In this document: positions 55,565-64,000 of the stretch, piece by piece | Numbering within the stretch: position 1 is the stretch's first letter | Layout: every line of letters begins with the position of its first letter | NCBI GenBank assembly: GCA_021234155.1 | Contig: JAJEKV010000109.1 | Span: 776,252-840,251, forward strand | Length of the DNA stretch: 64,000 nt | Direction: 5' to 3' | Origin: Isoetes taiwanensis | Taxonomy: Eukaryota > Streptophyta > Lycopodiopsida > Isoetales > Isoetaceae | Position numbers and translations under genes: made by a program | The notes under the pieces: model-generated | Databases searched by the model: none | What the model saw: only the letters and a program-made list of their open reading frames with translations | Told to the model about the DNA's origin: nothing

Positions 55565-55835
55565 ACCAAAACTTATAGTATTTTGCAAACCGTGTTATAC
55601 AGTATACCAAAACTTGTAAAGGCATACCCCACAAACGAGGATCTCTATGTATGGTCTAGATCGAGGAATAAAGGGCATATGCTTATTCAACAGCTCTCGC
55701 TGCCCGGAGTCATCCCCCTTGTGAATATGCACCCAAACCAAAGGGGGTTTAATTGGGAATTTAATTTTAAAGCGTTAAATGTAATGGTTTGTGTTAAATC
55801 TAAATTTTCTTTGGCCCCTTCGGAGCCTCAAGAAT
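55565..55835 (+). repeat. Dispersed repeat R1, most complete copy
   Basis: Head ATAGTATTTTGCAAACCGTG, ATACAGTATACCAAAACTTG and CACAAACGAGG, then a GCTCTCGCTGCCC block, GAATATGCACCCAAACCAAA, and tail TTTGGCCCCTTCGGAGCCTC. It is about 270 bp without tandem expansion. The type is unknown. No clear inverted ends are seen. Confidence 0.8.
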
Positions 55836-56004
55836 TGTAGCAAAGATTATCTACAATTGGGCCTACACCTTGTTCATGGAAAACCATTCAAATCTCCGAA
55901 TCAAATACACAATTTTAATTTATAAAAGAAAGTAGAGAACATAGTTAATATTAAAGGTTCTGTGACCTTACAAGGTTTGCAAGGTTTAATATTTGGTCAT
56001 TGTG

Positions 56005-56148
56005 TTTGGTGATGGGCTGTTGCCCTTGCATGTGTCGTCCCATAACCCGTTGGGTTCCCGTGGACGTAAAAATTCATCTCATCTTATCTTATCTTATCTT
56101 ATCTTATCTTATCTTATCTTATCTTATCTTATCTTATCTTATCTTTTA
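56005..56148 (+). mobile_element. LINE 3' end only, with long ATCTT tail
   Basis: GTCCCATAACCCGTTGGGTT and CCGTGGACGTAAAAATTC are followed by about 14 ATCTT units (56078-56148). This is the plus-strand counterpart of the 3' end at 19037-19110. It is extremely 5'-truncated, and the tail is far longer than at the other copy. Confidence 0.88.
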
Positions 56149-56319
56149 AGCATAGCCAAACAGAATAATATGATTTTTTGATGAAAATCATTATAAAAGC
56201 TGGCAGGAGTTGCACAATATGCTTCGCTTCAACAGTGGTAAACTCTTTCACGTGGAAACAAATGGCATTGTTAAACCACGTGTTTTTGAACATGCAACAC
56301 ATGCTACTACCTCATAATG

Positions 56320-56415
56320 CATTCACAAATATTATACAAGCACCTCCAAAAAACATTTACAAACATCATACAAGCACCACTTAATGCATTTTCAAATATC
56401 ATATAAGCACCGTTT
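56320..56415. repeat. Short tandem repeat, step about 36 bp
   Basis: CAAATATTATACAAGCACC-like units recur near 56325, 56361 and 56394. Confidence 0.75.
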
Positions 56416-56793
56416 ACACATATTTACTAATATTATACAACCTTCTATTTGTGGACAACAAATAAGAAGTTAAAACAAGAGTATCAAGAAACATCTGATA
56501 TGTAAAATCAAGGTACTCCAGTGTTGTTGATGTAATGCTGACTTGTAGCATAAGTATTTAATCAAATTCGTCAAGCACAACTTCCAATAGAAGCCTCCAG
56601 TTGCGAATAAAAATTATGAGTTATGCAGAACTACCAGTAAGATAGAAGCCTCCAATTGCCAAAAAATGATCATGTTTGCATCATTGACTTCCATTAAAAC
56701 TTCAATATGGCCACACGAATAATAATAATAATAATAATAATATATTTATCACGCCCACAATGGACCTCAAGGGTCATGGAGCGACACGTACAA

Positions 56794-57618
56794 TTACTGA
56801 GTTTTCAAAAGGAACTCTCTGTGTGAATCAACAGATTTAATGAAGTTCCCTAATATCATGAAGTCTAAACCCCATAGTGACTGAAAGTCGGGTACGTCTA
56901 TGTGGAATTGATGCCTAATATCATCATATGATGGGCACACCAGCAGGACATGATTCTCATCTTCTACCTGTCTTAGATCACAAAACGTGCATACTCGTTC
57001 ACCCCTAGGAACCTGAGACCATCTTCCAGTTTCTACCTTTAATTTGTGCGAACTGGTCCTATATCTGGCTATCCAATGTCTCAAGTTTTTCGGAATAGAG
57101 GCGTGTAAATAGCTCTGATCCGAGTATGTAAGCATTGGATTGATGTCCGATGAGTATAACATCATTCTCGATCCCTTATTTTCCCAGAGCTTATTTATAG
57201 CACCTGTTTGTACCATGTCACGGACGCCTAACTCTGAAGTCGGCCAATTGGCCTCTGATATGCCCCACCTTTCAGCCCATTTGATAATGTCATGGTACCA
57301 CCCTTTTCTATTTGAGTCATGCTTGGCCAAGTTAGGGAGTCTATCCTCCTCAAGGCTGCAAATTTCGTTCACAAAATTAAGAGTCCGGTACAAAGCTTCT
57401 GGGCTTCTAATGGAATCATGCCCGCTCTCCGCCAAGAGAATTGCATAAGGTATTTGGTTCTTCACCCCAATTCTTTCTCTGATAAATGTCTTCATCACAG
57501 TCTCCAATTGGGACCACTGCCTACATGATAAGGAAGGCCCCCAAATTGGAGCCCCATATAAAAGTACTGGTTGTACCAGTGTTTTAAACAATACCTTTTT
57601 CAGGCCCCAATCTGTCAA
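56794..57618 (-). pseudogene. LINE D ORF2 C-terminal region with zinc motif
   Basis: A 274-residue open frame: LFKTLVQPVLLYGAPIWGPS, then RERIGVKNQIPYAILLAESG and, near residue 205-235, VCTFCDLRQVEDENHVLLVC followed by PSYDDIRHQF, the same CCHC cluster as at 49320-49380. It ends in frame shortly before the (TTA)n tail, as expected for a complete 3' end. Confidence 0.9.
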
Positions 57619-59058
57619 AGAGGCTTTAAAACATTTCGAAAAGCATACCGCATAAAGTGACTTTTCCGCTTCTTTTCGCTTTTAATACATTCTTTCCATT
57701 TATAGTTCGAGGAGATCTCCAAACCAAGATATTTGTAAGTGTCAACAACTTCCAGAGCCTCACCTTTATACATGAAAGTATGTTTTTTCACAGTGCCAAG
57801 AATCATGACCTTTGATTTCACAAGATTTACCTTCATTTTCTTAGCATCGCAGAATGAAGAAAGATTGTCTAAATGTGATTGCAACCCTTCTGGCGTGTTT
57901 GCTAAAAGCACTACGTCATCTGCATATAACAATAATTGAATTAGCAAGTTTCCCAGCCAGGTTCCAGCAATACCTTTTCGCTTCAAACCAAGATTCTAGG
58001 TCATCCATATAGATCCCGAATAGGGTAGGGGAAAGCGGCAACCCCGCCTAACACCTATTGTGCTCAACTTCAGGCTTAGTGATACTTGGACTATGACTTC
58101 TTCAGACAATTTGTGAAACCGCCGCTCTCGATTCTCTAGGTACTCCAATTTGTTCCAGCCTAGTCCCAAGATCTCTTCGTGGCACCATATCAAACGCCTT
58201 TGAGAAGTCTATAAATGCTAAATACAAAGTTCTTCTGGGAGCTTTGGCCTTATCAATCAAAACCTTCAATGTTAGGATATGATCAAGAGTGTTATGCTCT
58301 TTCCGGAAGCCCGCCTGACATAGTGCCCTTTTGTTGTTTTCTTCAGCCCACTTATTCAACTTCACCTCCAATAAGCCTCCTAAAAGCTTTGAAAACATGC
58401 AGCTGACAAGTATTGTTCTATAGTTGCGTGCATCACCACGATCACCAGATTTATGAATTGGAGAGACTTTATTTACTTTCCAAGGCCGAGGCAATCCTTG
58501 TCTTATTGCAGCATTAAGCAGTTTCGTAACTGCCTCAATTACTTCGGGGCCACCCCATTTGAGGAGCTCAATGCTTAACCCATTTAAATCAGCTGCCTTA
58601 CCGTTTTTCATGCTTTTGACTTTTTCTTGCACGTCCGTTGGGGTGAATAAATCAGCTTGAACATTTAACAGTGTCATGCCATCAGCCTGTTCCACATAAT
58701 ACAAGTCTCTAACCAACTGCAATAAAGCAACGGAGTCTAGGTTACCATATGAGGTCTTCTTCGAAAATCTGCTCCAGAAAGCTTTTGGATGGATATGAAA
58801 CCAACGGGATAAGGCTTGATTCTTCTCTTTGTAAAACATTCTTTTCTTATGGCGGATTAAGGCTTTGTACCATTTTGGCTTAACCACGCACCCTTTTGGA
58901 AGACGATTTCTGGCCAGCTGGCATTCAGAGTCCCACCAACTGTTATACAATCTGCCTTTATGCCTATCTTTAGTGTATCCAAAGACATCACCGGCTGCCA
59001 TGATCAATGTTTGTGTAAGAGTATCAGAGTCCTTGTTAATATCACCCGACCAATCCAT
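57615..59058 (-). pseudogene. LINE D reverse transcriptase
   Basis: Frame 59058-58102 is open for 318 residues and includes GRLYNSWWDSECQLARNRLP, VSPIHKSGDRGDARNYRTI, ALCQAGFRKEHNTLDHILTL and LAFIDFSKAFDMVPRRDLG (motif A Asp). After frame changes at about 58105 and 57990, frame 57986-57615 has IQLLLYADDVVLLANTPEGL (motif C, YADD intact), KMKVNLVKSKVMILGTV and VDTYKYLGLEISSNYKW. All catalytic residues are present, and two frameshifts separate the halves. Confidence 0.94.
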
Positions 59059-59100
59059 CTGATCTAGCAGCTCGATAACTTCTTTTGAAAGGCCTCATGT

Positions 59101-59955
59101 CTACCATAATTCAATTTTAATCCGAGGTTTGAAGAAGCCTGCGCTGATCTGTGGTTGAATGAAACAGTCTAACTCAAAAGATAGTGGAATATGGTCTGAT
59201 TCGGGGAGCTTATCCAGCAGTGTAAACTTTTGAATAGAATGTATTGCACTACCAAGAACGTAGTCCACTACACTGGATCCCATTGGAGTGTGACATGTAA
59301 AGACCCAAGTGCCTGGGAAAGCGCATGTGCCATTCAAAATTTTGAGGTTAGTTATGGCGCCTAATTCCAACAAGAACTCACCCATTTTATTCCTTGAAGT
59401 ATCTGCAGACCTTCTTGCAAGTTCGATCTCATGGATCTCGGGGAGCTTAAAATCAGATAGATTGTCAAAAGTGATGGTCTGTTGCTCACAGGTTCGAGCA
59501 TTAAAGTCCCCAACCAAGATTACTTCCCCTGAGTCTTTGTACATCAAAATGTCTTTGTTGAGATCATGAAACGGATTCTGGGGATCTATATCCTGCATAC
59601 TATACACTTTCATATGCAAAGGAGCAAAATAACAGGCTGCAAGATGTATTACCTTGCTTTGCTGCGTGATCTTCAGTCAAATGTATTGGTTGAACTTATG
59701 ATTTGATGTTGTTTTTACCACATGTTCAAAACCTTTTCTCAAATATACTGCAATGCCTCCAAAGCCTCTGCCACCGCCAATCTCTTTCTCATTCCAGACA
59801 TGGTTTAACAGTGCAAATTCGTTCAGACATGGAAGTGGGCGGCTTTGATGCTCCCAAGTTTCGCGCGAAGATCAGCAAGTCAAAAATTCCGCCACATCTC
59901 TAACACAAGATCCATTTTTGCCTCGCATTAATCCCGTGAACATTCCAAGACATAA
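59101..59955 (-). pseudogene. LINE D APE-type endonuclease
   Basis: It opens near 59955 with MSWNVHGI, the usual Asn-containing start of ORF2 endonucleases. GGRGFGGIAVYLRKGFEHV follows, then the long open frame from 59619 with GEVILVGDFNARTCEQQ (catalytic GDFN), GSSVVDYVLGSAIHSIQ and PESDHIPLSFELDC (SDH catalytic pair intact). One or two stops or frame changes break the first 300 bases. The family is the apurinic-type nuclease that nicks target DNA. Confidence 0.9.
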
Positions 59956-59975
59956 CCCTTAAGGTCAAGAAGACC

Positions 59976-60694
59976 CTATGTTTTCTTCCTTTTGGTAATG
60001 ATGGCCTTACCGTTCATGTCAAGATATGCGATGAAACCATCATCTCTTGCTACTTTGACCTTTGCCCATTCCTGTTTTCTTGCTTCTTGTTGAGCTGGTG
60101 TCAAGTCTGGTTCAAGCCAGATTCTGTGGCCTTTGAACACAGATCGATTTTGCAACACTCTGTCCCTTGCTTCAACTGACCTGAATTTGATCAGAATGGG
60201 TCTCTGATTGCTTCCTGGTTTCCCCAATCTCCTACATAGCGTCATCGAGGTTCGTGAAGATGCATAGTATCCTTGAAAAATTTATCAACAACTTCAGTTA
60301 CATCTTCAGCCTCATGTTCTAAAAGACCAGAAATCTTCAAATTCCGAGCTCTGGCCTGTTGTTCAGATTTTTCAGAGGAGACTTGCTCCTCGTGCAATGA
60401 CATTTGCTCTCGGGTGGCTTGCGCTACCAGATCAACCAATTTCGTTTGCATCTCAGAGACTGCAATTAGGTCTGGAGCCCTACCTTCCTGTTTGGAGAGG
60501 GCCTCTTTCAATTCCGCATTCTGTGTGCTCAAAGTCCTGTTCTGAGCAACCACTTCTTCTAACATTTTCTTCAATTCCGACACTTCTGCTTTCATCTCCA
60601 GCAAAAGGGCCAGTATACTAGCAGAATCGCCATCGTATTCAGGTGGCTCAGCCTTACTTGGAGAACCGGCAACTTTCTTGGCTGCTTTCCCCAT
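59976..60694 (-). CDS. LINE D ORF1: coiled coil, RRM and C-terminal domain
   Basis: Met 60694 begins MGKAAKKVAGSPSKAEPPEY. Residues about 25-120 form a heptad-rich coiled coil (LEMKAEVSELKKMLEEVVAQ). An RRM-like part follows (RARNLKISGLLEHEAEDVTE), and the frame shifts by one near 60243. It continues as PILIKFRSVEARDRVLQNR, then FKGHRIWLEPDLTPAQQEAR, and ends in KAIITKRKKT. This is the L1-type ORF1 layout; such proteins trimerise and bind the element's RNA in the cytoplasm. Total length is about 240 residues, normal for the family. A single frameshift is the only defect seen. Confidence 0.88.
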
Positions 60695-60714
60695 CGTACG
60701 GAAACCCCAGCGGC

Positions 60715-60909
60715 AAACGTAGCGCCAAACTCAGCGAATAATGGAGTAAACTCAAGTCCACCCACATAAAATGCAATATTTGACAAAGCCCACTTTAATA
60801 GATGAATATAATGTGCTAACACATTCATTGTATCAAATGCATCATCATCATGATCCAACAAAGGCCGAGCAAAGGCTGTATAGGCTGTATTTTCAGTTCT
60901 TGTGCATAT
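60715..60909 (-). CDS. Candidate host exon abutting the LINE D insertion
   Basis: On the minus strand, after an acceptor (ATACCTTGTAG), the frame reads ICTRTENTAYTAFARPLLDH, DDDAFDTMNVLAHYIHLLKW and ALSNIAFYVGGLEFTPLF, then FGATFAAG, running straight into the LINE 5' end. Composition and lack of stops are protein-like and unlike any LINE region here. I do not recognise the family. On the far side of the LINE (below 56719) the minus strand reads GHIEVLMEVNDANMIIFWQL, possibly the continuation. If so, the exon has been split. Confidence 0.45.
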
Positions 60910-60949
60910 CTACAAGGTATCATGAAAACTGCTAGATGCTTATGGCAAA

Positions 60950-61720
60950 AGAGATAGAAATTCCTTATCGTATGTAAACCCAGTGGCTTTTGAAAAACAT
61001 CTTGAAATTAGACTCATATTCCCTTCAGTCTTACATGTATCTTCAGCTGCTTTAGTTCTCAAAAGACTCAGTATTATGAACACCAGATGTTATTCTACTT
61101 CCCCTGATTCTCGTATATGCGTATATTCATCTTATTGTTTTCTAATATTGTCTCTTTGCATGGCTAGACAATCCATGGACATGTAGAGTCAATAAAGTCT
61201 GCTGAATTAGTACCAAAAGCATTATCAGAGGCATCCAAGGGAATAGTTTGAGCACTTGTTATCAACTTCAGAGAAGAGAACAGTTTGAGCACCTGCCATC
61301 AACTTCAAAGAAGTTTAACCAGCGTGTTTGAAGAGGATAGATAAGATGATACTTTCTTTCTCCTTTACATGTACCTTATTCCCTGTTTCAAATGCTTTAA
61401 TGTAGGGAGTATTGTTCATGGTGCATGGCCCCCCTTTAATTAGTTAAACCAGGCAACCATGTGTTCAATATCTAGCAATATTGTGTCTTGTTTCAGCTGC
61501 ACTACAAGACCCGACCAAAGCTTATATGAATTATAAGGTAAATATCTGCAAAATCCAACCAATAGATCAAAAACCATTCATCAAAAAACCATTCATTTAC
61601 CTGCAATAGGCCCAGCTTTTGGTGCACCCGTCTGAAGAAATCAGATCTCCTGTTTTCATATCTCTTCAGTGTTTTAAAACAGCGTCATACAGGTAAGTTG
61701 CTTCAGCAGAATAGCAAGAG
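60950..61720. other. No gene recognised
   Basis: AT-rich. A short plus-strand duplication, CAACTTCAGAGAAG and CAACTTCAAAGAAG, is at 61264 and 61299. Confidence 0.4.
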
Positions 61721-61727
61721 CCATAAC

Positions 61728-62610
61728 CATAGCTACCCGGAACGGGAACGGGAACTCGAACCCAAAGTTCGGAACGGGAACGGGAACGGGAACGGGAACG
61801 GGAACGGGAACGGATGGGAACAGGAACGTCCAACCTTTGAATTTTTTAAAAATTCAAACGATTTTGAAGTTCCCTTTGCATGTAGATCATCATAGAACAC
61901 TTAGAATAGAAAAAAGTGAAATACATAGTGATATGTGAACGTAATAGATAAAACCATTGTTTAATGCTCATTTAAAGTTTGAAAACAACAATTTTAAGAA
62001 GTTATAAGCTTTTAGAAAAAACACATAACTAGAATATAGTAACTAAAAACACATAAAACTGAAAACACCTTTAATACCAACATAAAATTTTAGTTTGGGA
62101 AGATTTCAAATTGCAAAAATATAGAAACGTGACTGGAAGATTTTTATTGCAAAGTTAACAAATTGTGTGGCAAAAGGTTGCATTTAGCAGATGCTTTAAT
62201 TTCATAGTGAAGAATAAATCTTAACCCTTGTAAAAAACTCGTATGAACAAAAGCTTTTAGTGAGCTTGCAGCTAGGAGGTAGGCAACAGAGGGCAAGCTC
62301 CAGCAGTAGATCTAATCATCCGATAACAGTGTCGGCCGCCCAAAATACAGCAGGCCAAAAAAATAGGAGGAAAAAAATAGCATTGTTTTAAATCATATTC
62401 GACACTTTCTTTTTTCATTCCTTTGTAAATTTAGTTCCCAAAAAATTTGCTACCGGGAACTCAAGTTCCCATTTATGGGAACTTCGTCCGGAACGAAGTT
62501 CCCGGTAGCACATGTAGTGGGAACTTGGCTAGGAGTTCCCGGAACTCAGGACGCTCGGGAACGGAGTTGGGAATGGGAACCAAGTTCAAAACTTGGTTCT
62601 CGGTAGCTAT
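61728..62610. mobile_element. Non-autonomous DNA transposon, hAT-like, with GGAACG repeats
   Basis: The left end ATAGCTACCCGGAACGGGAAC and the right end GGTTCTCGGTAGCTAT form inverted repeats 0.88 kb apart. Flanks GCCATAAC (61720-61727) and GCCGTAAA (62611-62618) agree at 6 of 8 positions, a possible decayed 8-bp target duplication. Subterminal GGGAAC/GTTCCC motifs are dense at both ends, including about seven tandem GGAACG units (61771-61812). There is no coding capacity. The centre is AT-rich. Confidence 0.65.
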
Positions 62611-62639
62611 GCCGTAAACAGAGCTCATAAGAAATCGAA

Positions 62640-64000
62640 AATACCTAAGTTACAACACTTTTACTCTAAAATTTTACCTAAAGTGAACAGGCATGGCCTT
62701 GCATGGCTCGAGCTGTGGGCTAGACTGCGTCAACTGGGGCTCCCGCTGCCTGTGCAGAATGCCATATACAGGTTGTATGATAGTTGTTTTGGCAGGATGC
62801 AGCCGACGGGCCAAGCATTCACCAGTAGTATCGGGGTCCGGCAGGGTTGCCCCCTCTCGCCAAGACTTTTTGGCCTCTACATTGATCAGTTAGAGCCCGG
62901 CCATCGAAAGCATGGGGGATGGCATACAGCTTTTGCACTGTGTCATCCGGCTCATCCATCTGCGGACGATGTTGGCCTGGCCGCCCACACCCTTTAAGCT
63001 ATTTAGTCTCACCTGGATGCCCTAGACACCTTTTGTCGCTACGACATTGCGTCAATAACCGCCAAGACCGGGGTGGTTCTCATATCCTCTTCACGTCACC
63101 CCATGCCTCCTCGTGACTCACATATCGGGGATGTACTGTGGACGCCACGCCCACCTACAAGTACCTAGGGGTGGAGTCCCCTCCTCGCCTCATTGAGGCG
63201 TCTATCCGCTATGGTGGGTGCCAAAGGAAAGCTTTATGCCATGCGTAACAACAAATACCGTGCAGAGCTCTATGATTGGGGCCATCTGGCCACATCCGTT
63301 CGCGGTAATCGGGTCGAAAGCCCGGCCCTTCAGTAGGGGTCGAGGTTGGGGGCCCTGGTCGCCTCTTTGGGCGATTGGAATGACTTGGAGCAGTCGCGAG
63401 TAAGGCATTTTGGCACGCACTTGGGGTGAAACCTTCACCCCTATCGGTGGCCAGCAGAAACCGGATTCTTACCGCCAACCGGCCCTGATGATAGACACAT
63501 CGCCTATTTTCGAAAAGTGGTTGCTATGGGTGATGCTCTGGCCCCGCGCGGGCTTTAATCGCGGGCCATGGGTCCGCTAGCCGCTTAGGCCCGTTGGAGG
63601 GGTAAGAGATCGGATTCGCCTGATGGAACGCGGGGAGCACGTGATAAGCGTGTGGGCAATAACGGCCATCGTGATAGCTCGGGCGGAGTACCTAGACGCT
63701 TGTTTCCCCTTGGCAAGCTCGGGACTCCCCGGCCCTAGAGCAGGTCAAAATGGCTCCATTACAAGGAGCACATCAACCCGGGTGTTGGCCCTGGCCACGG
63801 CTTACCTTCCGCTTCCTACTTGCCGAAAAAGCGCGGACTCATTGCCTCCATTCGCATTGTGCCCACCATCTTCGCGATCGAGACATTGTGTGGATTGGGA
63901 GCCCCGCCAGATGCTTCGAAGCCGGGCTAAACGGGCGTGCCATTGAGGATGAGTCTCACACTTTCCAGAGTTGTTGCCCGCTTCGCCGATCCGCCGTGAC
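62640..64000 (+). mobile_element. LINE fragment (family B-like) running off the window
   Basis: Plus strand. Reverse transcriptase blocks in order: LELWARLRQLGLPLPVQNAI, SSIGVRQGCPLSPRLFGLY, a SADDVGLAAHTL block near 62960 where the usual Tyr of YADD is Ser, and a TYKYLGVE-type region near 63155. Coding similarity continues in several frames to the window edge. The GC-rich codon use and the WARLRQLG motif match the family B copy at 28922-30877, which has WARLRQLGVP. Confidence 0.88.
62690..63190 (+). pseudogene. Family B LINE reverse transcriptase, broken
   Basis: Motif B-like RQGCPLSPRLF is intact. Motif C reads SADD in the open frame at 62962. Several frame changes follow. Motif A lies upstream of the visible 5' limit, so the copy is truncated or rearranged at about 62690. 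Confidence 0.85.

Larger units (their letters stand above)
56719..60710 (-). mobile_element. Near full-length two-ORF LINE, family D, with (TTA)n tail
   Basis: On the minus strand: ORF1 (60694-59976), APE endonuclease (59955-59101), reverse transcriptase (59058-57615) and a C-terminal zinc region (57618-56794), ending in (TTA)n (AAT repeats at 56719-56745 on the plus strand). It is about 4 kb and complete in order, with a small number of frameshifts, making it the youngest-looking LINE in the window. The 5' end adjoins a candidate host exon, so it probably inserted in or next to it. Confidence 0.95.

Noticed and set aside
61698-61895. Gly-Asn repeat peptide
   Set aside because: It translates the GGAACG hexamer array in the small transposon.

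Overview
The window looks like repeat-rich nuclear DNA from a land plant or close streptophyte relative. The support is a Ty3/gypsy chromovirus with an initiator-Met-tRNA primer site, LINEs of which two end in a zf-RVT zinc finger of the plant L1 type, a Mutator-like element (MULE) that carries a Ulp1-type protease, a hAT-like MITE and tRNA-derived SINEs. There are no operons, no rRNA, no intact tRNA genes and no CRISPR. I cannot name the species or the plant group from the sequence alone.

Layout. 1-3103: end of a GC-rich satellite array with a unit of about 1.13 kb. 3280-5463: patchwork of self-complementary 20-mers, a pyrimidine tract, three tRNA-like tandem units, a GACGTC-rich block and a 100-bp piece identical to a MULE exon. 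5464-10690: decayed gypsy chromovirus with most of gag deleted and a MITE in its 3' region. 10692-11803: 5'-truncated L1 with a 12-bp target-site duplication. 11.8-24.5 kb: AT-rich DNA with exon-like fragments (probable host gene pieces on the minus strand), an L1 fragment, a LINE that keeps only ORF1 and the 3' tail, and a second MITE copy. 24.9-26.9 kb: a dispersed repeat inflated by tandem duplication. 28.9-30.9 kb: LINE. 30.9-31.6 kb: two almost perfect long hairpins.

32477-39126 is the centrepiece: a 6.65-kb MULE with an exact 9-bp target-site duplication (AGATAAGAT) and terminal inverted repeats of about 600 bp built from GC-rich subrepeats. Inside are a transposase-type gene that stops before any catalytic domain (plus strand) and a multi-exon Ulp1/C48 cysteine protease gene (minus strand) with His, Asp and Cys all present. 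A LINE has landed in the protease gene.

39.1-44.5 kb: intergenic, with a SINE whose 3' end matches the LINE tail. 44.7-49.7 kb: two LINEs in opposite orientation. 49.7-54.1 kb: two unrecognised minus-strand ORFs and direct repeats. 54.5-56.2 kb: SINE, dispersed repeat and a LINE tail with a long ATCTT array. 56.7-60.7 kb: near full-length two-ORF LINE abutting a candidate host exon. 61.7-62.6 kb: small DNA transposon with GGAACG repeats. 62.6-64.0 kb: another LINE running off the end.

Most coding capacity belongs to mobile elements and nearly all of it is broken by stops and frameshifts. The Ulp1 gene is the best preserved non-retroelement gene. No complete host gene can be assembled with confidence.
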